This document shows positions 44,898 through 54,996 of a stretch of DNA of 64,000 nt, in pieces. Each line of letters opens with the position of its first letter. Position 1 is the stretch's first letter. The stretch is from contig CM059622.1 in NCBI GenBank assembly GCA_030435675.1, positions 496,001 through 560,000 on the forward strand, written 5' to 3'. Below the pieces are notes generated by a model, which did no database searches, was not told where the DNA came from, and was given only the letters and a program-made list of their open reading frames with translations. Source of the DNA: Steinernema hermaphroditum. Lineage: Eukaryota; Nematoda; Chromadorea; Rhabditida; Steinernematidae. The position numbers and the translations under genes are program-made.

Positions 44898-45107
44898 CAG
44901 CCTCTGGAAGCGCGGAAGTAGAAAGTGGAATATCCTGGAGGGCTGTAGACCACACGTTTTCAAAGCATCCTTAAAACAGCTCTTTATTTTTACACTTTGA
45001 TATGCTATTTCTAGTTAACGTGTGTCCTCCATATGTCGTGCCCGTTATAATCGCGTCAGATCCGCCGCTTTCCAATAGCAAGTCTTCCATTTTAGGTAGA
45101 GGTAGCC

Positions 45108-46121
45108 ATGAACTCAGTCCCCTACGCTTTCCTCGACTCACTCTTCCCAACGCTGTCCAGCGATCAGCTCGAAACGATCGAACAACTCGACGACACACTT
45201 TGGGCCGATACTGCAACTCGCCAGCTGGAGAGAAGACGCTATTTCGACGCCGAGATCACATTCTTCCACGAAAAGGGTTATAAGCACTTCGACGACAAAC
45301 GATTCGCGCTCAAATTAAGTGAAAATGGAAAAGAAAACAATAGCAGCCATGAAATCACTTTCGATGAAGTTAAGTCGCTGGGTCGGTTTGTCCGATTCGA
45401 AACGGTCAAACTGAAATGTCTCCCCTACGAGAAGGAAGCCTTCTCGACGAACCTGGAAGAAGTCGCCGATTTCGTAAGCGCCCGCCTCGAAAGCTATTCT
45501 AATCTAGTTATCAAATGCTACTGTCGGACGGATCCTCGCTATCACGACGTTGTCGCTTTGTTCAAAAAAGAGAATTTCCACAAATTCGAGGACATCAAGC
45601 TGCCTACGCATATGTATGTGCTCACCGCTCGCATTCTGACCAATTATATCGACGATCACCCAAGACTCAAAGTGCTGAATGTACGTGCGGACCCGCGCGA
45701 AGGGACAGAAATTATCACGAAGTACATCAACAAGAAAGGACCGAAGAAGTTGTATTTGACTTATTTTGACGACTTCATTCACTACATGGACAAGTGGCTC
45801 AGCGACTCGTCATTCCAGCTGGAATTAGTCATCAGAAAACACCTGAAAGCTCACATCTTTCTCCCGTACGACCTGCACTTCTTTGGAACGAAGGAAGGCC
45901 ATCGCTATTATGGAAGAGTTCATCCGACGGACGAAAAAGCCTGCGTTAGGCTTTTAAGGGGACGAAGACTGGAGCCCTATGATCACTGGTACGCCATTCA
46001 CTTCGCCGCTAGCAAAGACGACCTTTGCGAATGGGATCGTGAGATATTGGATGGACCATGTCACTCTCATTGCCATCTCTGCAATCCGAATAGAAGAAAA
46101 CTTAAAAGAGCGATGGGATAA
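45108..46121 (+). CDS. Fam-A paralogue 4
   Basis: Single-exon gene of 337 aa. The ATG is 12 nt after CATTTTAG. Starts MNSVPYAFLDSLFPTLSSDQ; the blocks ERRRYFDAEITFFHEKG, DKRFALKLSENG, DKWLSDSSFQLELVI, YYGRVHPTDEKACV and the C-x3-C-x2-C tail (CHSHCHLCNPN, Cys about 318, 322, 325) are all present. It ends in the basic NRRKLKRAMG. Highly similar to paralogue 3 in the first 60 residues and in the Cys spacing. No signal peptide or membrane helix, so an intracellular protein is expected. Function unknown. Confidence 0.9.
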   Translation: MNSVPYAFLDSLFPTLSSDQLETIEQLDDTLWADTATRQLERRRYFDAEITFFHEKGYKHFDDKRFALKLSENGKENNSSHEITFDEVKSLGRFVRFETVKLKCLPYEKEAFSTNLEEVADFVSARLESYSNLVIKCYCRTDPRYHDVVALFKKENFHKFEDIKLPTHMYVLTARILTNYIDDHPRLKVLNVRADPREGTEIITKYINKKGPKKLYLTYFDDFIHYMDKWLSDSSFQLELVIRKHLKAHIFLPYDLHFFGTKEGHRYYGRVHPTDEKACVRLLRGRRLEPYDHWYAIHFAASKDDLCEWDREILDGPCHSHCHLCNPNRRKLKRAMG

Positions 46122-47515
46122 CTTGTCGGTGTTCTTGTATGTTCATAGCTCGGATAACTTTGTATATAAAATTTAATTATGGCAGTTAATGGTGACTCGT
46201 TAACGTCCAGCAGTTATCGCTAAAAAGAGTTTCGAATAGGTGAGAAATGTCTATGTCGAATGTTCTGGAAGCTTCAGTGGATGTTGGGTAAAGCAGGGTG
46301 GAGCAGAGCTTTGGCTGTTCTTAGTGCTCGTCGTGACAGCTCGTCGAACTGTGGAACATACGATTTTCCTTTTCCTCAAGCTTCCCGACCTCTAGCCGCC
46401 TCAAAGATCGTCGTAGGTGGCCGCTGCGGACAGTAGAGCATGCGTTTTTACATCAAATGTTCCGGAAAGGTTTTATGAGCAACTAGAACTGGAAACTTCG
46501 TCTCAACCATTAATATCGATTAACAACCATTAACATCATATCCTGCCCTTCGATCGAGATAAGTTAGACCCAGAAGCCTTGGAGCGGTTCACCAGTGAGT
46601 CGAAACCGATCTGCATTTCTGATCGGTCTTAATGTTGATACGGAAGAAGCTCTCGACCGCTCAACGACGGATTTTTTGATTTCTTTCATTTTTGATCGCT
46701 CATATTGTGGTCATATCATTATTCGCAGAGATCCCGAAAAGGAAACAGTGCACCTAGTTCGAGTAGTTTGTACTCGTGGACGTACACTCCTTCATATGGA
46801 ATCTCATTAGTTTGTGCGAGCGTTGAATCGACGATAGGAATGATATCGGTTGGGTACAGCGAGCAAAACGGAATCCCACTATTGGAATGGCTAGCTGTGC
46901 AGACTTAGGTGTTGGAGCGACCTAAAACTGTTGCGCTTAAGGTCCGTTGAATTTATTGAATTGTAGGTCCGCTGCACTTAGAGTTGGCTAAGCCGAGAAG
47001 AGACTCCATATTGCTTTGAGCTCGACCTGAATACCAACTGGAGACTCATCAGGTGCTCTTCTATTAAGTTTAGTCACCAAGTTACTTAACTTTTTCGGAA
47101 AATCCCGTTGTTAGATCCCGATTGAGTCCCTTAACCTGTCCAAACATCCACAGCACAAACATTTACTAGCTATCATAGAGCAAACAATGATGACTAAAAA
47201 GGATCGTTCTAAAGATGGAATACTGATTAATATATACTGGTCAAACTGGATACTGGGGGGTGAGTTAGATTACAGGGAGGTGGGTATGTGCTATACATTA
47301 TGTACAGTCAATAATCGTTGCGAACGGAGGCGAATAAATTATAAAGTGCGATACATAGAATACAATAAATACAAAGAATCATGGAAGAACGTTTTCCACA
47401 TAGAAGCACTGGGGTATAAGGACATATACGGTCAATAAATCAAATGCTACAGTTTACAGAATCAAAGAAATATAATTTAGTACATTAACAAAGGATACAC
47501 TTCTCTTCTCTTAGA
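46122..47515. other. Intergenic, no feature seen
   Basis: AT-rich non-coding sequence between the convergently placed 3' ends of Fam-A 4 and Fam-A 5. Open frames are short and isolated. Confidence 0.5.
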
Positions 47516-48682
47516 TTACTGTCCGCCCATCACTACCTCTTGATATTCGTAGACCATAACGTTATCTGGGAACAGCTCGAGCTGGGGATCACCACAAAAG
47601 ACATCGTTGACGGCAACTGCTTGAACGGGGGGCGGTTGGCGCAGGGCCGACGGACGACAGATGTAGCAGTGCTCGCGGTCGCCACACTCTCTGGCCAAGA
47701 TAGAGCGCACATAGGCGGAAACGGCGTTTCTGTCCTGACAGAAACGGATCGCGAACGACTCACTTCCGTCCGGTTTCACTTGGGCGTTGACGATGACGCA
47801 CGCCTTCTCGTTGGGGTGGATACGACCGTACCAGTAGCTGTGCGAGTCCCAGTGGAGAATGTGCAAGAAGTAGAGAAGGTAGAGCTCCTCGACGAAGCCT
47901 CGGCGCAGCTTCAGAGTCAGCTCGAACGACGGATCGTACCACCACTTGTGCATGTAGAAGTCGAACGGCTCGCCGATGAGATACTTGCTGCTGAGCAGTT
48001 TGTGCCCGTCGCGGTTTACGTACTTCTTGACCGTCTCTTCGGTCTCATCCGTCCAGCACGCCTCACCCTCGAAGCAGAGCTGCACGAGATGGGGGTTGTA
48101 GTCGACCTGGTAATGGAGAACTAGCTCGCTGAGGCCGATGTCCACGTCCATCGTCTTGTTCTTGAGAAGAAGGCGCTTGAAGGTGAGACAAGCCGGGATG
48201 TTAACCTTCTGCGCCAGGCGCTCGATGATCCCATTGCGGAGAGGGTCCGGACTGAATATGGACAAGCAGCTGCGGAAGTCGAGCCGCGCAGTCATGAACT
48301 CGACGATTTCCTCGAAGTTCGTGTGAAGCATGTCGCTCTGGTCGCGGTGATCGCGCATACAGTTGATGCCCAGAACGCGGAACTTCATGACGCGCTCGTC
48401 GTAGGCGTTCTTGAGTTGCTCGAACGAGTTCATCGTCTGGATCGTGCGCTGATGGACATCGTTCATCTCGCGGATGTCCAAAGCAAAGCGCATGTCGTCG
48501 AAAAGAGTGCCGTTGGCGTCGAGGAGGAAGGTCACGTGGATCTCGAAGAATTTGCGGTTTTGGACGAACGGATTCGCCGCGCCCTGCCAGCCGTTGACTG
48601 TGCGTAGAGGGCGCGGGGGCTCGTTGGCTTGGTGTATCGCCACTTTCGCATGGAAGTCTTGTGGAACGCAGTCCATGGCCAT
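47516..48682 (-). CDS. Fam-A paralogue 5, with C-terminal extension
   Basis: Single-exon gene, 388 aa from the ATG at 48682, which is the first base after TATTTTCAG; the second ATG (48676) gives the more family-like MDCVPQDF start. Earlier in-frame codons to 48739 would be outron. Blocks: NRKFFEIHVTFLLDANG, DMRFALDIREM, HKWWYDPSFELTLKL, YWYGRIHPNEKACVIV and ECGDREHCYICRPS (C-x5-C-x2-C). Unlike the others it continues about 45 residues past the Cys cluster, ending YEYQEVVMGGQ. A TATAAAG lies at 48755-48750 on the minus strand, so transcription would start only ~40 nt before the acceptor, too little room for a cis intron; this favours trans-splicing. Base composition is notably more GC-rich than in paralogues 3 and 4. 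Confidence 0.9.
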   Translation of the reverse strand: MAMDCVPQDFHAKVAIHQANEPPRPLRTVNGWQGAANPFVQNRKFFEIHVTFLLDANGTLFDDMRFALDIREMNDVHQRTIQTMNSFEQLKNAYDERVMKFRVLGINCMRDHRDQSDMLHTNFEEIVEFMTARLDFRSCLSIFSPDPLRNGIIERLAQKVNIPACLTFKRLLLKNKTMDVDIGLSELVLHYQVDYNPHLVQLCFEGEACWTDETEETVKKYVNRDGHKLLSSKYLIGEPFDFYMHKWWYDPSFELTLKLRRGFVEELYLLYFLHILHWDSHSYWYGRIHPNEKACVIVNAQVKPDGSESFAIRFCQDRNAVSAYVRSILARECGDREHCYICRPSALRQPPPVQAVAVNDVFCGDPQLELFPDNVMVYEYQEVVMGGQ

Positions 48683-49021
48683 CTGAAAATAATGCAAAGT
48701 TGAAGATTCACTAGGTTTTGTTCTGTGGAGGACAGACAAAAGGCTCCCCTTTATAGTTCACTGTGACAAGAGCCTATCTCTTATCTCTTTACCACAAAGA
48801 CTACTTTCTTTTCGTGCCCATTTCGGTGTCTACTTACATCATTATTAACCAGGTGAGTGTAGCCAGGCGTGGCAGGCCTTCCCCGTCCCAATGAACAAGG
48901 AAGAGTCGCGACCAGAACAGGAGGGACGATCGACCACCCGAACCGTATCCCCTCCCCTCCGTCTCCCTGTAATCGTGCCTTTCTGTTGTGTAATCCTTGT
49001 AATGGTGTCTTTCTGTTCTGT

Positions 49022-49115
49022 CCCTATAAAAGGTGATCAGAAGTTGCGTCCTTGGGCTCTTTTCCTCAGCAACCATTGGAACCGAACTAGGGAAACGGTT
49101 CGGGCCGCTACAGCG
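49022..49115 (+). promoter_or_regulatory. Divergent TATA module A
   Basis: CCTATAAAAGGTGATCAGAA followed by GTTGCGTCC and, further on, TCAGCAACCATTGG...GGTTCGGGCCGCTACA. The same order of blocks occurs at 54764-54860. It points away from Fam-A 5 and begins about 340 bp from that gene's ATG. No product assigned. Confidence 0.55.
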
Positions 49116-49562
49116 GGCCCGGCTTTTCTCCCAATTCGACTACCACAGGCCGCAACAGCTTAAGATGGGGACATCTGGGATCTGGCACACACTATTGCTC
49201 CAAATAACACTTTACACCTACAGAGCTTAGATTAACGTTATCTGCCCGAGCTACCCAATTTGCTAAGGGACTGAGGAATGTCGGAACATCCCAAGGAATC
49301 TCACTTTGAAGGTGGTATATGGCAAGGGTCAACTTACTTCTGAAATTTACAGATTTCAAGGTGATTGGAATCGAATTTCGCTGAACTGGAACGGTCGATC
49401 GGTCGTACAGTAAAATGAGCCTGAAATTGACCAAAAATTTGTTCCAAAACTATCAGTGATAGAAAAAGAGAGGACATATTGCTTGTAAGGGGTGGTCATC
49501 TAACCAGTGACGGTTTCTTCAATGCTAATTAAAGACAAGCGAAGACCGACAGCGCACCTCTA

Positions 49563-50075
49563 TCTCGGTCCGTGCCACTGGAGAAGCGGCGCGCGACAAG
49601 AGTTGTTTATTAACATTTGCCGTTAATAAGCCGCTTTTCCCAGAAAGCCTTTCTTCGGCGCTGACGGTGGTGTCGCCGTGATTCACGGCCCCCTATTCGA
49701 ATGCGCTGTTTTCGCGCGGATTCTTTTGTTTTCCACCGCTCGCGAAAACAAGAACCCGACATTTTCCCATTATATCCCGTTTCTAATTAACTCCCTGGGG
49801 TACTGTATCGTTCATGTCGCCTTCTGAGAGGCAATCTTCAGCCTAGCGGGGATAGACGCTCAGCTTGCGTTCTTAAGTGTTCGGAAGAAGACAAGTAATC
49901 CTATTTGGCAAGATATTCCGGATCTATGACGATTAGGAAGGTCATTATGGAAAAGTGCCCGAATCCGAGTAATCATCGTCATAGTTACTCATCACTTAGT
50001 CGGATTTTATACGGTAATTAATGGGTAACTCACATCGTCAATGATGCAGCTAGATTCCGAAAAAAAAACAGTGAG
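49563..50075 (+). repeat. 0.5-kb inverted-repeat arm, left (partner 56401-56910)
   Basis: About 85-90 percent identical by eye to the reverse complement of 56401-56910, starting at TCTCGGTCCGTGCCACTGG and running through GCCGTGATTCACGGC to GATTCCG. The pair encloses 6.3 kb with Fam-A 6, tRNA-Ile and Fam-A 7. Confidence 0.88.
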
Positions 50076-51000
50076 TTCCTGGGATTCAAATGGACTGACG
50101 TAGCAAGTTATTAGCCACTTCTTCAGAGAATCCAGCTATCAAAAAACATGATTACATATATGCCAACCGGCTACTACTCTTTTCAAGTCTTTTCAAAGGT
50201 AGGAAATTTTATTTTTTAATGTAAGGAATCAGGGAAAACAAGAAGAACTTCGGCGGAGAAGTAAACTTTGGCAAGATCGAGGGGTGCGACTCGAAATAAC
50301 TCAAGTGGACAGAGATGAATTTTGACGCAGCGATCCAAAAAGAAGTAATACACAGCCTTTGGCACCCTCGTGGCTATAGTAGTCCCAACAAAAAGGCTGT
50401 CTCCTATGTGCTTCCATTTGATACAGGCTAAAGGCAGCTGGATTCTGAGGCTACTGGTTATTTTTCAACGGTTATCGAAGCAGTGCTCACCGCAGTGTCA
50501 ACGGCCTACAGGCAAACACACTCTCAATAAGCCAACCAAGGGTAATCCTGGTAGTAGGGATGCTCCCGGTTCCGGTTTTCTCGGCTTTTTTCTCTCTACC
50601 TGGTACCTATTCATCTTTCTGTTCTCTCGCATATGGTTAGCAGAAGTGCATTTTTGCTAGCTGTCTTTGAGCCTTTTTGAGTGTTTGAGACACGGGCTAA
50701 ATTGGCGCTAAAGATGCTGTTCGATTTTGTGGCGCACAGTCATCCCTTTGCAGATTCCCATGTCAAAATATAAAGCTTACACAGGGCACCGATTCCGTCT
50801 CCTCGAGGTCGGACGAATTTGAGCCACGAGCCCAAAGGCGTCGCGTCTGAAACTGGTTCCTTATCTGAAAGTTCATGTTTAAAACAAATGGGAAGCAAAG
50901 AGATATAAACGTAGGATCCAAAACCGTTTCCACAACCATAAACATCAGTTAAAAGAAGTTCATTCATGTTTAAATTAGACAATCAACTGTTCCAGAGTTA

Positions 51001-52071
51001 TCACTGAGAGCAGTCCAGGTCCGATTCCACGCTTTCAGAGCCGCTGTCGTAGTCGGGGTTGCAGACGCGGCAGGTGGCCTTGTTCATGCATTCTCTCTCC
51101 ATGACACTCTTCATCTTCGTCGTCATCTTCGCCTTGTTCGCACGGAAGTGCATCCAGAAAGGCGCGTGCCCGTCTTCGTTCTCGTCGGCCCACTCGACCA
51201 GCGCACAGGCGTTCTCGTCCCTGGGATGAACGCGTCCGAACCAATCGCTGTTCTTCTCGTCGTTTCCCAAGAAGTGGACGTAGTAGCTGAGGGCTTTTCC
51301 ATCAACCGCGTGACTTCGAATGCCCAGGTCCAGCTCGAACTTCGGGTCCTCCTGCCACATGTCCAGATAGCCAGTCACCTCGTCAAGGGCGTAGTCGTTT
51401 CCAACGGTTAGCTTCTTCAGGCCAGCTTTCTTGATGTATCTCTTGATTAGTTGAGCGTCTTCGCGGTGGTGTATCCAGTTGCGCGATGGCATAAGATGGA
51501 CTTCGTTAAGACGAGGATTACTGTCGACGTGAAACTTGAAAATTGGACGGTAGAGCGGGTCGCCATCGGTTATCAGCACCAACTTCTTGAACTGTAAAAA
51601 GACCGGCTTCGTTAGGAGGTTAAATAGAAGATGAGCCCTGTCCTTTACATCTTTGACACCTTGGACGGTCAGAGAAGCCTCCTTGTCAAGATGGGCGGTC
51701 ACGTAGTCCACGAAATCCTCGAGGTTAGTGGCGAAAGTCTCGCGCGAAAACGGACTGTAGTGGAAGTGGACTTCGCCGAATCGCACGAAGCGTTGATCCT
51801 TGGCCTTGATGGCTTCGACCGACTCCAGATAGCCGACTTCTTTTCCGTCCAGGATCTCGATGCCGATGACAGCAAATCGGCCGTCTTCGAAGACGTTGCC
51901 GTTGGCATCAAAGAAGACGTGGATGTCCAGATCGAGGCGTTCACGCTTCTTCATGTTCCTGACAGCCTGGCGGGCCCAGTTGGGAGCGTTTAGCTGCGCG
52001 ACGTCTTTGAGCTGACTGCTGGGGAGCACCGAGCAGAGGTGGTCGATGAAGGCGTTCGGCACGTCGTCCAT
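51001..52071 (-). CDS. Fam-A paralogue 6
   Basis: Single-exon gene of 356 aa. The ATG at 52071 is 9 nt after CTAATTTCAG. Starts MDDVPNAFIDHLCSVLPSSQ; blocks KRERLDLDIHVFFDANG, DGRFAVIGIEIL, DMWQEDPKFELDLGI, DWFGRVHPRDENACALV and ERECMNKATCRVCNPDYD (C-x5-C-x2-C), then a short acidic Ser/Asp tail. The DANGxxFxDxRFA stretch links it most closely to paralogue 5. Function unknown. Confidence 0.9.
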   Translation of the reverse strand: MDDVPNAFIDHLCSVLPSSQLKDVAQLNAPNWARQAVRNMKKRERLDLDIHVFFDANGNVFEDGRFAVIGIEILDGKEVGYLESVEAIKAKDQRFVRFGEVHFHYSPFSRETFATNLEDFVDYVTAHLDKEASLTVQGVKDVKDRAHLLFNLLTKPVFLQFKKLVLITDGDPLYRPIFKFHVDSNPRLNEVHLMPSRNWIHHREDAQLIKRYIKKAGLKKLTVGNDYALDEVTGYLDMWQEDPKFELDLGIRSHAVDGKALSYYVHFLGNDEKNSDWFGRVHPRDENACALVEWADENEDGHAPFWMHFRANKAKMTTKMKSVMERECMNKATCRVCNPDYDSGSESVESDLDCSQ

Positions 52072-52326
52072 GATAAGATTCTGAAATTAGTGAAGGAGTT
52101 TTGCGATACCATGAGAGGAATATTGGTCAAAAGTGTGGGGCGCTGAATGTCCACCAGCACCCCCTAATTTCAAAACAGAGTCACTTTAGGTAGACACAAA
52201 CTGACCAGAATCCCTTTAGGTATACCACTTAATGTACACCATTTCAGCTTTACGGCCTGTGATGATAGAACGAGAGCTGCCACTGGATGCATTTCGTATT
52301 GCGAACACTTGACGTCACATTCATGT
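52072..52326. other. Upstream region of Fam-A 6
   Basis: No gene; the TTTCAG acceptor is at its left edge, tRNA-Ile bounds it on the right. Confidence 0.4.
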
Positions 52327-52400
52327 GCCGCCATAGCTCAGTCGGTTAGAGCGTGGGTCTAATAAGCCCAAGGTCGCAGGTTCGACCCCTGCTGGCGGCA
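52327..52400 (+). tRNA. tRNA-Ile (AAT)
   Basis: 74-nt cloverleaf: acceptor GCCGCCA/TGGCGGC plus discriminator A, D arm with GCTC...GAGC, anticodon stem TGGGT/GCCCA (one T-G pair) with loop CTAATAA (anticodon AAT), T arm GCAGG-TTCGACC-CCTGC. CTTTTT follows at about 52404 as Pol III terminator. No intron. Confidence 0.96.
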
Positions 52401-53358
52401 GATCTTTTTATCTTTTGAAAAATGTCAGTGAACCGGAATAAGATTAAAATGACATGTGTTTCTCACGCAGATCAGTCACAGACTTTGTTATTTGTCCCTG
52501 GCAATTTTCCATTCTCGTTCTCGGCACTCACTCATAATCAAATGGTGAGTTTTCGGAAAACAAGGATTTTCCGAAATATCCACCACAAAACACCATTGTT
52601 TTCTTCGAGAAGCCGCCAAGGTAAACAGCTTGTGAACGGCTTCTTTCGGAAAACAGCGCGCCCATTTCGGGAAGTTGTATTCTGGCCTTTCGAGCCCTCA
52701 CCTGCACATAAATAAGCCGTGACATTTCCAAATCGGTACAGGGTGGCCTATAAATATTGTTGCAAGGTGAAGACTTCATTTGTGGAGGCACCAGCACCGG
52801 AGCCGACGAGTCCGAAAGCGAATCCGGACTTGAAATACGGACTCGATGGGTTTTTGGCATCGAGTTCGGACACGTTTGGATTTCGGACTCGATAGGCATC
52901 AGCATAATGAATTTCTGTCCGTGTGTTGGTCATTGGACTGATTTATCAAGAATTAAGCTGCTCAATATGACCCTGATTTGATGTCACATAGCTGGATTCC
53001 CATGAGAAAGTAATTCTATTTTTAAGGTTTCGTAAATAAGGAACCTTTGAGTTAATACAACACACTTAAGCGCGCCCCTTTCTGGTCCACAAAGGAGGAT
53101 TTCTCGAGACATAGGCTCGCATAACTTTCTTCTTACATCTCAATCTACAAACTTACATTTCCGTGTTCTCTCCAAGTTGATGATTCCCGCTGGCTGTGGA
53201 GTCTTTTTTTATCTGACACCTGAAATATCATTTAGGAAAAGGCGTCAAATCGTACGAGAAAGATTGGATAGGGAATGAACCCATAGTTATATGACGAGAC
53301 ATTATAAATGCTTTAATGAATAAATAACTGAGATCACTCAGAAATAAGTAAGATTGGG
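52401..53358. other. Intergenic with GAGTCC-rich low-complexity block
   Basis: 52795-52900 is a run of GGACTTG/GACTCGA/GAGTTCGGAC words similar to blocks at 2440, 22070, 37694, 54907, 63480 and 63830. No gene supported. Confidence 0.5.
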
Positions 53359-54465
53359 TCACTGTTTATCATTCTTCGCCTTCTTCGCTGGATTGCACAC
53401 TGGACACGCCCCCGAGTTGCGGCACTCCTTCTGCAAGACGGTCTTCAGATCGCTTGGCAAGTCGTCCTTGTCGGCACAGTATCGAATGAAGAAAGTGGGT
53501 GTGGTGGACGTCCGCAGAAGGAGGTCGTTCATGGGCACTCCGAAAAGAGTGCCTCGATCTTCAGCCCTCTTCCACTTCGCGACAGCGCAGGCCTTCGGAT
53601 TCTCGGGGTGCGTCACTCCGTACCACTCATAGCCGTCTATGTCACGTCCGTAGTAGTGCATGCACGGCTTCAGATATCGATCGTGAACCTTCTCTTCGGC
53701 ACTGATCAGTTCCAACTGGAAGGAGTGATCCTGCATCCAGCGATTTTGGGTCATTTTGATGTGTTCCATGAGGTAGGAGGCCGTCTGGACGAAGAGATGC
53801 TTGCAGCCATCTCTCGTGATATATCGGTTCATCACGACGGCTGGCGGATCTCTCAAGACACTCCACAGGCCGTCCTTCACGTCGATGTGAGTGGCGTTGA
53901 AGTTGAAGTCGACGTGGAACTCGAGGATACGATGGCTCAGCTCACGATGTCCAGTGATGAGCACAAGGCGCTTGAATCGGAGGAATCTCTCGTCGGTCAT
54001 GAGGTCGACCAAGTCTTGATTGTTTTTCATCTTCTGCACGCCTTTGAAGTAGAAGGTGGAGTTGCTGTCGATCCACTGGGGATTGGTGATCAGCTCGAGC
54101 ATCTGGTCGAAATCCGTAGAGAAATTGCCTCCTCGATAGCCCTCAAAGCGGAAGCGCACTTCGCTGAGGCGGATGTAGCGCTGATCGAGATCCTTCAATC
54201 GCTGGAAGCTTGTGCAGCGCAGCAACTTTCGACGGTGTCGAGCCTTCGGGATTTCCTGGATGTAAAGTGCGTATTTTCGCTCGAAGAACCACGCGTTGTA
54301 TTGGTGAAAGAGGTAAACGGTGACGTCGAAGTAGCGGCGCTTATCCATCTGTGATGCTGCCTCACCGGCCCATTGTGATGACTGCAGCTCGCGCATCTTT
54401 TGGATCTGTTCGATCGGGGCGCCAGAGCACACCCGGCGCACGAAGTCGTAGGGTACCGTCTCCAT
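53359..54465 (-). CDS. Fam-A paralogue 7
   Basis: Single-exon gene of 368 aa from the ATG at 54465, 10 nt after CCTTTCAG; an upstream in-frame ATG at 54516 would precede the acceptor and was not used. Starts METVPYDFVRRVCSGAPIEQ; blocks KRRYFDVTVYLFHQYN, ERKYALYIQEIP, NRWMQDHSFQLELIS, EWYGVTHPENPKACAVAKW and the C-terminal C-x5-C-x2-C (ECRNSGACPVCNPAKK). It keeps the Cys after the HP motif. It probably forms a recent local group with paralogues 5 and 6, all on the minus strand. Function unknown. Confidence 0.9.
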   Translation of the reverse strand: METVPYDFVRRVCSGAPIEQIQKMRELQSSQWAGEAASQMDKRRYFDVTVYLFHQYNAWFFERKYALYIQEIPKARHRRKLLRCTSFQRLKDLDQRYIRLSEVRFRFEGYRGGNFSTDFDQMLELITNPQWIDSNSTFYFKGVQKMKNNQDLVDLMTDERFLRFKRLVLITGHRELSHRILEFHVDFNFNATHIDVKDGLWSVLRDPPAVVMNRYITRDGCKHLFVQTASYLMEHIKMTQNRWMQDHSFQLELISAEEKVHDRYLKPCMHYYGRDIDGYEWYGVTHPENPKACAVAKWKRAEDRGTLFGVPMNDLLLRTSTTPTFFIRYCADKDDLPSDLKTVLQKECRNSGACPVCNPAKKAKNDKQ

Positions 54466-54763
54466 ATCGTTCACTCTGAAAGGATTGTGATCTGTTCTCA
54501 AAACATACACATTCAAATGTATTCAGTTGTATTGAATTGTAGGTGTGTTAGACGTTTTCAAAGTTGGCTATCTAAGAGAATCGTTTTGCAGGCAGGAGAA
54601 GTAGTACAATGTGTCATCGCCGTTGTATCCAGAGCCTCTCATCCCGCCCCCTGAATGAAGAGGGCACCACCACAGGGCGAGTGAGTCGCCCCCGATGGAC
54701 CGGCCTCTCCCTCTCGTCTCTTCTCATTATTTAAGTTGCGCAGTTTATCTACCCCCTCTCCCC

Positions 54764-54860
54764 ATAAAAGATGATTAGAAGTTGCGTCCCCTCCTTAGGG
54801 TTTTCCCCCTCCTCAACCATCGGGGCTGTACTCGGGCGGGAGACCTGGCTACATCCGGAA
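54764..54860 (+). promoter_or_regulatory. Divergent TATA module B
   Basis: CCATAAAAGATGATTAGAAG with TTGCGTCCC, then CTCAACCATCGG...GACCTGGCTACATC: the same blocks in the same order as module A (49022-49115). It begins about 300 bp from the Fam-A 7 ATG and points away from it. Confidence 0.55.
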
Positions 54861-54906
54861 GCTTTCTGATAGAAGGAGAAACGTTTTTTTCCTGGTAATA
54901 TTCAAA

Positions 54907-54996
54907 GGAGTCCGGGATCGAATTCGAAGCAGTGAAGCCGACTCGAGAAATTTGGTATCCGCGCTGACTGCTTCAAATTCAAACCCGGACTCATAG
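54907..54996. repeat. Foldback element
   Basis: GAGTCCGGGATCGAATTCGA AGCAGTG pairs with TGACTGCTTCAAATTCAAACCCGGACTC across ~90 bp; belongs to the GAGTCC-word repeats. Confidence 0.75.

Larger units (their letters stand above)
42476..45107. other. Intergenic between divergent Fam-A 3 and 4
   Basis: Contains a hAT-like element (43295-44049), a plus-strand TATAAAAGG at 42511-42519 and a minus-strand TATA-to-polyA-like segment at 44710-44897. Open frames over 43136-43672 are created by the 15-bp minisatellite and are not genes. Confidence 0.5.
48683..51000. other. Intergenic; divergent TATA module and inverted-repeat arm
   Basis: Holds the minus-strand TATA of Fam-A 5, a plus-strand TATA module (49022-49115) and the left arm of a 0.5-kb inverted repeat (49563-50075). 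The rest to 51000 shows no gene. Confidence 0.5.
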
